Shown: positions 51,901-62,963 of the stretch, piece after piece
Layout: the number at the start of each line of letters is the position of its first letter
Position numbering within the stretch: position 1 is the stretch's first letter
Position numbers and translations under genes: made by a program
DNA from: Calliopsis andreniformis
Taxonomy: Eukaryota; Arthropoda; Insecta; Hymenoptera; Andrenidae
Assembly: GCF_051401765.1 (NCBI RefSeq)
Contig: NC_135073.1
Location: 8,556,001-8,620,000, forward strand
Reading direction: 5' to 3'
DNA length: 64,000 bases
Notes under the pieces: model-generated
Seen by the model: only the letters and a program-made list of their open reading frames with translations
Told to the model about the DNA's origin: nothing
Databases searched by the model: none

Positions 51901-53930
51901 GATTTATATTAGGAAAGAGCACAATAGCAAATTCGATTCACAAGACGTATAAATGGAAGCAACATGTATTATGCCTCGCGACTGTCGTACATGCCAGTTC
52001 ATCCGCCAATAAATTAATTACGCACGTGAAATGTTACGTCGTTAATCTGACCAAACTAATCAGAAACTACGGGCTCATCCATTTAAGGTTGTCAGATCCT
52101 TAAATTCCCAATATCTCTCCGTTAAACAGTTAATTATGATCTCATGTACCAACTGACATTTACTACTTCCGCGATTATGCAATTCTGTCAAACATGTCAC
52201 GAAATATCTCTATTTTACGACTCATTAAGACAAACTTCATATATTTTTGAATAACTTATTAAACAGCAAGTATAATATTGATTCAAACCTGTCTCATTAA
52301 TTTAATATAATCGAATTCATTGAAACGCTACTTTCACTACAGAGTATTCGAAATAAGGTCTTCTGAGTCAAAAAATCATTAAAATAACGCGAACATGTTT
52401 CTAAAATACGTTCCAATATTTCACAGTCTGTTCTCTGTAATCGTTTATTATTCTTTGCCACATTTGTTTAACTTTGCATTTAGAAAGTCAAAGCCTGCGT
52501 AAAATTCGAAAGGTGCAATACTTTCACGATGTGTCATATCACACAGAGCATCCTATTCTGGGGCAAAAATGTTTCTTTCTACGTTCCACATTCTACCAAG
52601 TTTTTTAAACGTTTCACTTCATTGATAAGGCCGCTTAAAATCTTTTCTGGTAAGTCGGACATCAAATCTTGTGTACACTGCACTTTACGTCTTGTTATTA
52701 CGCTGAGGAGCAGTGCACCGATTCTCCTCATTAAGACGGCGAGAAATTACAGAATTATGAACGTTGTTCTCCTTTTGTTTGAAAAATGTCGGAGAGGTCA
52801 GCCATTCTGCACGGGGCCTTTGAGAGTCTCCTCAGTAAACGTCCTGCATTACCTTTCTCCGTTTACCGTGGAACGAGCTACAATCTCTCGCTGCGACTCG
52901 ATAATGCATTCAGTTTTCACCTAAATCAAACAGTCATGGCGAGGTCGTAGAATTTCACTCGAAAAAGAAAGGAAGCCTGTATTCGCTCGCTTTTAATGTT
53001 CTTATTTCATTGCTTACAAAATTGTCAAGGAAATACTTAAAAAGTTCATTAATTCTGACTTTAATATTTGAAGACTTATTTGGTTGCAATGATATCAACT
53101 GGGATTGGAAAAAATATTAGGTTATTGATAGTAGAGAATACAAACAATATGACCACCTTTTATTCTATTTTTTCAAATATTGATTAAATTAATAACCGAG
53201 GTAATTTCTCGTAAGTTAAATTCGCTAAATATAGATTAGTTTAATTAATATGAAATTCCATCTTCAGAACATATTAGATATCTACTGTAAATCAAAGAGA
53301 ATAAGTTTATACATTTACATTCGATAACTCCTCTGAAAAATGTTGAATACAAAAATTATGGATCCTTAATTTCCGACCTACCAGAGAAATACAGAATACA
53401 TCCAGCCTCCGTATCATTCTACTGAAACGATCCAAGCGTTCTCTCAATAAAAATTCACCTCTCGCGAATGAAATGTGAACGAGACGACAAAGTGAACGAA
53501 ACTGCAGCGAACGCTTGAATCGCGTTAAAAGATACACATTAGATTCACATGGCTCCCCGAGAAAATTGTCTTCCCCCAAATTGAAATATTCATAGCGTTG
53601 CCGTTACGCGTGACCGAGCAATGACTCTGTCAAAGGAAGGGTGGTGACACGAAAACGAATCGCTAACGATACATGCCAAATTTCGCGGTCGAAATTGTCC
53701 CTGTTTAGCGAAGCAGCTCAGTGCCCCGGAGCAGCTCGATCGGGCATATGCTAAGCTGTTCCAGAGATCCCGCGGAGCGCTGTCGACGCGAGGACCGTCA
53801 GTCCCCCCAAGGGGGTATTTTATTTTCTTAGATTTTACTTTTAGCGACTATTCGCCGTTCCGAAAGAAAGACAATTTCGCCTAGGGCGAACGAGCTGCGC
53901 GATGCATACCAGTCAACGATACGCTCGAGA

Positions 53931-53957
53931 CTCTCTCTCTCTCTCTCTCTCTCTCTC
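53931..53957 (+). repeat. (CT)n microsatellite
   Basis: An uninterrupted 27-base CT run inside a CpG-rich island. On the other strand it is a GAGA-type tract, as found in insect promoters. Confidence 0.95.
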
Positions 53958-56626
53958 AGCCCCTCCTCCCCTTTCCATCCTGTCAAGCCGCCTCATATTC
54001 TGTATATACCACCCAGGAGGCAACAACGTGCCTCTAGAGATCAGTATGACTGTCGGTGTGTACGTTCACCGGCGCACTATGGAAATAAAGCACTTCCGAG
54101 CTTCGCGAGAAATGCATACGTTCTACCCCCACTCCTGCTAGCGCACCCCCCGCCCACCCGTTGCTGGCTACCCGAGGAAACCCTCCTTTGGAGATCCTCT
54201 GGCAATCCCTCCTCGTCATCAGCTCTTCCCGAAGAACCCGAGAACCCCGTGATACGGCTCTCGATTAAAGCTACACGAGAAGGAAGTCGTTACCGTTCCT
54301 TCGAGGTTCCTCGAGCACTAACGAAATTCATTTCGGCGACGTTGTCAGCGTTGTTGTTGCTGTTCACCTGACGGTCGTTACGGCGTTTTGTCTTCTTCAT
54401 CGTTAACTTCGTTCGCGAAGTAGGTCGTTTCGTTCGGGTACCAGCGTTGATGGGGAACCCGCGTAGATAAGGATAGTTCCGATGGATACCTTTTGTGTAC
54501 TTTCGTGTCTCCTAGCGATCTCTGGATTGGTAGTTCTGGTGAATACTGAGTTTCGTAGAAGTTTTCTTAGGTGATGAGCTGAGAGGATGAAGGAATGTCT
54601 CTGAGGGGAAGAGAAATTGATATTTATTTTGTCGAGGATTTTAATGCAGTTGGCATTGCTTTCTGTAGAGTTTGTATCATGACATTGTAACGTTCGTGAT
54701 CGAGAATACTTCAAAGCAAGTATTTCAATGTGAGTGTTAGTAAAAGTTGAAAATTGTTGCTCTAGGTGGGTGACTAAGGTGTAGCTAGTTTGTATCTGTC
54801 TATCATAATCTATTTAGCTAGAAACCAAAGGTCATGATTTTATCAAATCAATAACACCCATAATGTCCTGCAAACTTGTTCATTTTCTATCACGGTAAAT
54901 TGATTCTCCATCATAAATGGAATAGCACTCAATCACCTGACTTTTACGACTTTGAAATCAAAATGCAATTACCTTCCAGTGAAACTATGGAATTCTGAAG
55001 TATTTGAAAATTTCAGCAAGTCATACATCCGTAATAATTAGATAACGTCACCTTCTTCGGAATTTCCTTTCATAAATATTACAATTACATTGCTGTATGT
55101 ACGTTTAGTTAAAGAATATCTCGCAGCTAAAAGATTTATACGTTTTATCTATGCGATTTTGTTAGATTGCTCATACATATATGCTAGTAGAATAGATCAC
55201 TTTTTGGTCAGACGAATTTTCCTTTATATGCGTAAGTTTGAAGGCTATTAACTTCTGGTGCAGTATTAACTTAATTTGTTGCGAAATAAGAAATTAGAAA
55301 ACATATATGTATCAGAGCTCATATAATTCAGAAATCGCATTAATCAAATTTATGCTTCTCTTTCTATACACATACTTACTATTTTCTTTGTACCTTAATT
55401 TCGTGGCTATAAAGCAAAACATGAGTCATATTTTCAAACAAATTAATTTATGTCTTGATATAGTTCCACAAAATAGAATATGTGTCTTATACAATTTAAA
55501 CATCCTTCATTTTCTCTGCTTCTCATTTCATGTATTCGATCAATTCACTCTCTCAGTTCATGTATTACCTTCCACAAGCAAAAACATAAAATAACCCTGC
55601 ACAAAGGCTGAAATCTTCTTCGAACAGTTCGCCTTCATCATCGCCGACATCTAACTCACTGCATCAAAAGGCGTCAAGTCCTGGATGCTGGACAATTAAC
55701 ACTTGCTCAAAGGTAAATTAACCGCGCGGATATCTTCGCGCTGTTCGCTGCTTTTATAACCGAAAACGTGCGAACATTCCCATAGTTCATTCGAGTCCTG
55801 GATCGCAAAGGAAGCCTTACGATCGCATTGTCTGGCTATACGAAGAACGGAATAATGGAGGAAACGACAAGAGCTGGTCAGTGTCGGTCGAACGAGAGAG
55901 GGAAGGAAGCGAAGGGAAAGTGAGATGGGAAACAGATGGAAAGTGGCCGAGAAGCGATTTTAACGAGCAGAGAGCCCCGCGTCGCGATAACGTTTCATTT
56001 ACATAACTGTAATCCTACTTAGCGGAGGATGCCTAATTCAGCTCATACGTTTTCGTTTCGCCACCTGTGCCAGAATACCCAACGTGCGCTAATTTCCGTC
56101 ATACCTGTTCGTTTCCTCGTAACAAACACTTTCGCGCTGCGTCTCGACCAGAAAAACGCCGCCCTGAAGGATCTTGGTCGCCGAAAGCCGAGATTACGGA
56201 AGAGGAAGGAAATGAACGTCGTCAAGGGAAAACGACGCGATCGAGATAAACAGACCGCCAGATGCTTGGGAATTCTATCGGACGTCCATGCGTACGCGGC
56301 TTTTGCGGGAGGACGGTGTTTAACTGCCGCGGTTTCTCCAGCTTTTGAACCTTAACGTTTCAGGTGGAGATCCTGGCGTTGATAGAGTTTGAGTGCTTTC
56401 GCTGGTGAACCGAGAGAAAGAGAGTATGGGGGAAATGAGATCAGTTAGGGGGTTCATTGGTATTGTTTCTGAAGAGGCAATGAGGCGGTGATTGTTGAGT
56501 AGGAGTAATTAGTTTTTGTTGGGAAAGGAGTAGCAATTTTATGAGTATTGACTAGGGGGTAATGAAAGTGTAGTTGAAAGAAGAATAAACAGTTTTTATT
56601 ATTAAAACTTGTTAGCTAACTTAGGT

Positions 56627-56680
56627 ATGTGTGTGTACCTACCGATTTCATATCTTTGCGATATAGGTACACAAATACAT
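56627..56680 (+). other. Small imperfect hairpin
   Basis: The arms end in GTGTACCTA (56633-56641) and TAGGTACAC (56664-56672), paired perfectly, with looser ATGT/ACAT pairing outside and a loop of about 22 bases. Size and shape resemble a microRNA precursor, but the stem is short and I do not recognise a known microRNA. Confidence 0.2.
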
Positions 56681-59600
56681 CTTAAATTTCACTTGACACT
56701 GAAAGCTAATTTACTCTCTTCCCCTTCGTTACTATAATGCTATATAATATCATACATAGATACTGCATAGTAAAAATGACTCAAGGATAATACATAAATA
56801 AACCTACTCATCTATTTACAAATAGATCGTATATTTACATACTTAACACGCCTTCATACATAAAAAAAATACGGAATCATACGTACGTCATGTTCAATAA
56901 GCAACGTCGATGGGTTATCGCGAGACTTAGCGTATAGAATAATAAATTACACTGTAAAGAAAAATAAAAAGAGAGAAGTGGGAAGTGTCTAGAAGTCAGG
57001 AGCAAGTCGACGTGTTTTATGGCTTGGCAGCATCATCACTGCGCGTATTCCTTAACAATAAGCATTCCTTACACTTACACGCTTTACTTATTCTACGTAT
57101 CCGCAATACACCGAGTTATGCATAACCATTTGCCAGGCAGCGCCATAAAAATGTGAAAAGTTCAAGATTACACCGAATACGAAGTGCTCCTACGACGATA
57201 CGCGGCGGCTCCAAGCTTTCGCGCGTCGATGAGCGGTGCACCAGCATGCATGTGAACGCGTTAACGTTTTATTACCTATATTTCTGGCCAGTTATATTTC
57301 AGTTTGTGATCGCGTCGGTTATCAACGGTGTCGGATGACGGGGTTTACTGCTTCTTTATGCAGCCTTGACTCCTGTATCTTTGGCCGCTTGTACTTTTAA
57401 ATGATTTCCCTTCTGAAGACGCGCTGTGCCATTAAACAAGACTACTTTGCTACTTTCAAGATTTCTGTTTTATGCACGACGTGTTTCATAACAGGACGAA
57501 ACAGTTTTAGCGTTCATTTTAGCCGACAGGTGTAAGGAGGTGGGAATATTGTGAACTTAGAAAGACTTGATGGATTAATGTTTGACTATCGAAGGCACGC
57601 AAGGGTTGGGACATTCTCTTCCAAGAAATTTTCCTTGGAGACCTGAGCTTATTAGTGTTGGGATTATGAAAGAGTCTTAACTGGAAGCTGGTTAGTGATG
57701 TCCTTTACTGGATTCAATAGAATTTCATGTATAGAGGCTGAACACTGTTTCGCCTGTTAAGACTAAACTGTTTGCCCTTCGATAATATTCGGTTTGGATT
57801 CACATGGGAAACGATTATACCCTAAAACTGCATAAAAAATATTGAGTTTCCACCAGGACATATCTGCTAAACTTTCTTTTGAATGGACTTCTAAATCTAG
57901 AATCTCTATTAAGTACTTTACACCTGTAGTAAATATGTCACTTGTAACTCTTTACAATCTTATATGTGGAAATCAGATTAATCAGAGCCCACTTTTTCAA
58001 AACCCAGTTATATGCACTGTTTCACTGCTTTTCTTCATTTCATCGACATAATAAGAACCTGACTAATTGAAGATTTAATAATACAAATTACTGCAAGTGG
58101 AATGTTAAATACGTGACCCTAGCTATTTTCTGCTCTGCTGAAAAATAGCATGAAGGGATTTAGCTCACAATCAGCCTGACTGTCGAGTACAGTATTATAA
58201 ATAACGACTTAGGCAAATATCCTGCAAATATTCCAAAGCACGTACGGTAGTGTCTATGTAGCACGTGATTATGCTTCACGCAAACTAAGACGTGTATTCC
58301 GCCTACAAGCTAACTATCATAGCGTATCCCCAACAACGGACTAGATGTATGCATATCCGCCTGTTATTGTCACAAAGGTATGCAAAACCGTGTGTATTGC
58401 ATCTAAACGGTCCCGGAGAATCGAGCGACACGTTTCACTTTGAACGAGATTCTCGCAAAAGGTAACCGCTATTACCCGAAGCAGTTGAACAGGAATCTGA
58501 ACTTTCACCTCGGTGAAGGTTAAAGACGTGGAAGCGCGAGAGAACGACGATCGTTTGACCGTGCCTCGAACGACAGATGAAAGTCGCCACGGATACGTAT
58601 TCCGCATAGAGAAAACGACCCGTAACCCGTTGACCCGAATGAGTATTGCGAAATCTGTGCGACGCTCAATGCTCCGACGACGCGTCGATCGAGCGCCAAA
58701 GCCGGCGATTCCCGAGTCCCGTTGTCTCACGTGAGACGTCTCGCGAATGGCCGTGACATGGTTGCTCGACGACCCGAAAAAGGATCATTTCGATACTTTT
58801 ACTTGCTTTCGTTCACATGAAATCTCTTCGCCACCCGAAGAGTTTCCTAGTGAAAAGGACATTGAGCGATCCGTTCTTGCCCGAACCGAAGAACACTTAA
58901 GGACTTTGGACCGTGAAATCTATCCGCGCGATAAGTTTTAAAAATGTGTGAACGGATTTCTGTAATTAAGTATAAGTAGTGGTTATTAACGTGCGCAGGA
59001 TGGAAGGAAAGTTCCTCTGTTATACTTACGCTTGCACGTGAGGTATTCATTTATCAGTGAGTGTGGATCGACTAAGATTTTCTATTTCAATTTTGAAGAA
59101 TTTGAGAATAGAATATTTGAATATTTGAATGTTTTAGGACCACTGTGCTTAAGGACATAAAAAAAATTGATTCGGACTGATGAGGTTTAAACAATTTATC
59201 GAAGTCTTTCATACGAAAAATGTATGTACTGTATATTTTTTATCATCTCTAAAGCATCACTTATAATTTTTAAAATATTTAAATATCTAGCATTTTAATT
59301 TTATTCTACAATAAATAAGATTCTTTTAAAGTGATTTATTAGCAGATAATCGTGCTGCAGAGGAACTTTTCTAAAATCCTGTATTAGCTAATAAAATGAT
59401 TACTGTTGTCACTTTTGCTCTTTAATAACAAAGCGAGGAAGAAGTTACGTAAACTACAACGTCTTCCCTTCAATCTCTGGAAACGCTTTTAGACCGATAA
59501 TAATATATAGAACAATGTACTCGTTACATTGCGAAAACGTCTTAAAATCCTTTTAAGGGTTGAGACATTGTAATCTTGTCGGATTTAATTGAGCATTTTG

Positions 59601-59817
59601 GTAGGTTGAAATTCGTTCCTAGAACTTGCATTAGCACGCAGATGTTTCTTAATTAATAGTACAACATAATTTATCAACGTATAAATAGTATTTGATGAAA
59701 ACCTAGGTTACACATTCAACTTCATCAAACTTGACATCGAAGGAGAAAGTCTTTCGATTACCATATAAATTAATCATACATTACCAACAATAATCGTCAA
59801 ATGCCCCTTTGTACGAT

Positions 59818-62800
59818 TTAAGAAGACTTTTCTTTGTTTGCACTCTTATCCTTCTCCAAAGATTCGGCTACCTTCTCGCTCTTTGCTACTGACCTCGTCT
59901 CCTTTACTGAATCGCTGTATTGATCATTGAAGAATAGAGCGACAGCTTCTTCCTTTTTCGTAGACTCTGCTTCATTAAATTCAGCCTCGTTGTCACTTGT
60001 ATGGCCACCTAAATCTCCATCCTTCGTTTTTTGCACGTTCTCCTCCATGATGATGTAATGTCCTTTAGGGACTGGTACGTTCGCAGCATGCTGCAAATCA
60101 CTGTAGACGTGTTGCAACGCTTGTGCTTCTGGGTAACCTTGAAGCTGTATTTGTCCTTGATCCGGTTGCTCAATAGCTGCTAGGATGTCTTGCAGGAGCC
60201 CATTGGACAGCACTTGATCGTGTCTTATACTACCATCCGAATTCTCCGTTCCTAATCCTCCATCGGCAGCTTGTATCTGCAAGGTGTACGTTCCCTTGGA
60301 ACCTTGAATTTCAAATCCGTCAGCTCCATTAGTTGTTAATCCCTTTGCCAGGGACAGGGCCTCGCTGCCCTCTTGAGTATTCAGAAATTGATTAGCGTCG
60401 ACTTCGGCCGAGCCGAGATTCTTTGCCTGGCTGAATCCTTGCTCAGTTAAGCTCGCTGTCAGCGCCTCGGCTCTGATATCTCCCTCGTGTTGGTACTGGG
60501 AGCTGGACGAGAACGCATCTTGAGATGGCGCAGGTAAAGGAGCAGAAATTACATTCGTAACCTCAGCAGATTGACTGTGATCGCTGGACAGTGTATTGTC
60601 AGCATGTTCGGAACCAGCGAATGTAACTCCCACTGGGTTACCGTAGCTATCCTTCAAATTTTGCTCCTGTTGATTCTGCAAGTTCAGCTGACCGAAGGAC
60701 TGTGTGATACCTAAAGTGCTTGGCACTGGCTCCACTTTAAGATGTGAGTTTTGTCCGAAACCGCTGGAGAAAGAATGACTTGTGGAAAGAGAGCTAGTTA
60801 AGCTTTGAACGTGGGAACCCAAATTAGCTGCGTGGAGCTGCGTGTCTGGCAAATTGTACTGTGAATTGCCTTGTTGAAGACCGCAATCGTGACCACTTGT
60901 CAATGGAGCGTTCACTATAGGGGTGCCGTAAGTAGTAGTCAAGGTGTTGTCAACGTTATTATATAGGTTACTTCCAAAGCCAGTCGAGGTAGATACGAAA
61001 GAGGAAGCTGGTCCAAAGTTTGGTGCTCCATAAGTCAGTACGGGTGCTGGGGTGTTGAAGTCGCTGAAGGACAAAGGCGTGCCATATTGGGCGTTCGGTG
61101 CAGCTATTGGCGAGTTTAGGTCGATGTTAGGTAACTTATTAAAGGCAATTGGAGCATTAAGAGTAGGTAATTGCTGCTCGAACGTCACAGGTGGAAGATA
61201 AGTCTTCGGCGACTTGACCAGATCGAAGTGTCTCAGTGGCACGTGACGATTAAGATTCGTCAGTAGCCCAGAAGGAATAGCTTCTTTGAATTTAATTGGC
61301 TCGCGATTTCTGGGCGGAATCAGAGATCCAATGAGAAGTGGGGCTCTGTATGATCCATGAGGACGATGATGATGAAGGCTCTGCTTGAAGTGTGAACCTC
61401 CGTGTAATCCAAAAGAAGCAAACGACGACGATCTACCTGATTCAGCAGCTGGGTAGGGTCCACTTGGCGAATATGAAGAAAGAGGTGGTGCACTGTACGT
61501 GTCCAGCACTGGCGGTGGTGGCAGAGGTAATCCAGACTCGATAGAGTTCAACTTCCCAAAGGAAACACCCAACAGTGGTGCACCATAGCTATCAGACAGT
61601 GTGTTTACCTGCGATAGTGACAAATCTCCAAAATTTTGAAGAGCATGGGTACCCCCATTTCCAAAAGAGAATTGAGAGTCAGTGTTAAGCACCGGTAAGT
61701 TCAAGGTTGGCAGCGACCCTGCGTTCAAGTCCGAAGTCAACGGCACAGAGGAAGGCAACAGTTCAAACCCCACGGTCTTCACGATAGAAAGAGGTTCAAC
61801 TTTTGGCACATCGAACTGCAAATTAACTTTACCTGCCACTAGCTTCTGAGGCTCATCTTTCTTCAAAGGTTCCTGTTCATTATGAAATGGTTCGTGCTGC
61901 GGCAACGGCGGGGGTGGCAGACCGTCCTCCTCAGTAGACCCCGAGCTCACGGATGTCTTCAAATCTTGGGCTTCAGGATTATGAATAGGAGTGCCGTAAG
62001 AATCGCTCGGAACGTTTGGACTACCTATATTCGAAGTAGCTTGCGCAACGTGCAAGCCAAGAGAGCCTTCATGACTCTTCTGTTCTGTCAGTGGTAGGCC
62101 GTAACTGTCACCGAGCTGTCCATGCTTGTTGGACGATAGGCCCGCGATGGGTTGCCAACCGTCGTACTTTATATCAGGCGGTGTGGGTGGCGCTGGTACT
62201 CCTGGCGGAGGACCTGGCAGGGGATGTCCATAGAGATCACCAGCAGGTGCAACATGCTGAACGCTAGTAGTGTGTAACGAGAGCGGGGATGTTCCGAAGC
62301 TGTCACTCGCTTGGGAGCTGAATTGAACGGCGAGTTTTTGAGGTGGTCCATACGTGTCCAAAGATATGGGAATAGAAAGTCCGTGTCCTGGTTTCCCTGG
62401 CCCAAGACTCGCGGCTGCTGCGGGTATATATTGATTGGACAAGGCGGAAGTAAATTTCGGCGGTGGACCGTATTGAGATTTTGGTGGTTTGAACGAGGCC
62501 AATGAGTATGGTGGACCGTAGTGTTGCTTCGGTGGCCCGTGGTGCAGCTTCAGAGAGCTGAAGCTTAGCTTCGGGGGCAGTGGAGACAAAGGAGGGCCGA
62601 AACTTAGTTTCAACGGAGGGAAGTGCGGTTTAATATTTCGCGGCGGTCCGTAGGAAGATAGAGGCGGTCCATAGACAGGTGGCGGCGGTACGTCTGGCGG
62701 GGGTGGCGGGTACACAGGCGTTGGACCTTGATCGCCAACTAGCTCCGGCGGACCATACACTGGCGCTGGTCCCTTAAATTCTGATCCAAGCGGAGGCCCA

Positions 62801-62961
62801 TAGTCGTCTGACGGTGGCCCGTACAAATTACTTATCCTGTCGTCGGCTTTAACCTCATTCTGCTTTTCTTCTTCATTCGTTGGCACTTTCGACTGCGCCT
62901 TGTTAACCACTGCTTGCGCGTGCTGGCCGATCAACAGGATGCAGAGCAGCGTGATTGTTGT
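59818..62961 (-). CDS. Secreted proline-rich YGPP/YGxP-repeat structural protein (main exon)
   Basis: One uninterrupted exon of 1,047 codons, from an acceptor (TCTGATTTTAG, exon start 62961) to the TAA at 59818. It opens with TTITLLCILLIGQHAQA, the hydrophobic core of a signal peptide, so the ATG must lie in an upstream exon. After cleavage comes a charged spacer, then about 150 residues with eight YGPP motifs among SFGPP, HHGPP and PPPP runs. The next roughly 550 residues carry eight spaced YGxP motifs (DSYGAPL, DSYGTPI, TYGAPN, DSYGNPV and similar), with His- and Ser-rich stretches. The last 270 or so lack the motif, are Gln/Glu-rich, contain YTLQIQAADGG and end in a Lys/Glu tail. There is one cysteine after the signal. 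Such Tyr-Gly-Pro repeats occur in cuticular, pro-resilin-like and other extracellular structural proteins, where Tyr can be cross-linked. That role is inferred; the exact family is not identified. Confidence 0.92.
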   Translation of the reverse strand, partial: TTITLLCILLIGQHAQAVVNKAQSKVPTNEEEKQNEVKADDRISNLYGPPSDDYGPPLGSEFKGPAPVYGPPELVGDQGPTPVYPPPPPDVPPPPVYGPPLSSYGPPRNIKPHFPPLKLSFGPPLSPLPPKLSFSSLKLHHGPPKQHYGPPYSLASFKPPKSQYGPPPKFTSALSNQYIPAAAASLGPGKPGHGLSIPISLDTYGPPQKLAVQFSSQASDSFGTSPLSLHTTSVQHVAPAGDLYGHPLPGPPPGVPAPPTPPDIKYDGWQPIAGLSSNKHGQLGDSYGLPLTEQKSHEGSLGLHVAQATSNIGSPNVPSDSYGTPIHNPEAQDLKTSVSSGSTEEDGLPPPPLPQHEPFHNEQEPLKKDEPQKLVAGKVNLQFDVPKVEPLSIVKTVGFELLPSSVPLTSDLNAGSLPTLNLPVLNTDSQFSFGNGGTHALQNFGDLSLSQVNTLSDSYGAPLLGVSFGKLNSIESGLPLPPPPVLDTYSAPPLSSYSPSGPYPAAESGRSSSFASFGLHGGSHFKQSLHHHRPHGSYRAPLLIGSLIPPRNREPIKFKEAIPSGLLTNLNRHVPLRHFDLVKSPKTYLPPVTFEQQLPTLNAPIAFNKLPNIDLNSPIAAPNAQYGTPLSFSDFNTPAPVLTYGAPNFGPASSFVSTSTGFGSNLYNNVDNTLTTTYGTPIVNAPLTSGHDCGLQQGNSQYNLPDTQLHAANLGSHVQSLTSSLSTSHSFSSGFGQNSHLKVEPVPSTLGITQSFGQLNLQNQQEQNLKDSYGNPVGVTFAGSEHADNTLSSDHSQSAEVTNVISAPLPAPSQDAFSSSSQYQHEGDIRAEALTASLTEQGFSQAKNLGSAEVDANQFLNTQEGSEALSLAKGLTTNGADGFEIQGSKGTYTLQIQAADGGLGTENSDGSIRHDQVLSNGLLQDILAAIEQPDQGQIQLQGYPEAQALQHVYSDLQHAANVPVPKGHYIIMEENVQKTKDGDLGGHTSDNEAEFNEAESTKKEEAVALFFNDQYSDSVKETRSVAKSEKVAESLEKDKSANKEKSS

Positions 62962-62963
62962 CT

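Larger units (their letters stand above)
45995..59817. other. Long gene desert with CpG-rich islands
   Basis: Islands at about 47.75-48.65, 49.85-50.75, 53.45-54.45, 55.6-56.45 and 58.35-58.95 kb, separated by AT-rich DNA. The 50.0-50.6 kb island is strongly pyrimidine-rich on the plus strand, which produces a 200-codon frame with no protein character. Weak exon-like pieces with donors are at 46483-46623 and about 47196-47256. No gene can be supported. Confidence 0.45.

Noticed and set aside
52529..52924. Plus-strand ATG frame of 131 codons
   Set aside because: Composition is not protein-like, with no signal peptide, domain or splice context; conserved non-coding DNA or chance is as likely.
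58341..58730. Minus-strand frame of 129 codons
   Set aside because: It starts at GTG rather than ATG in a CpG island, and the opposite strand is equally open.
61882..62505. Plus- and minus-strand frames of 64-78 codons inside the YGPP-repeat exon
   Set aside because: They are other-frame shadows of the long proline-rich coding exon and show no domain or signals of their own.
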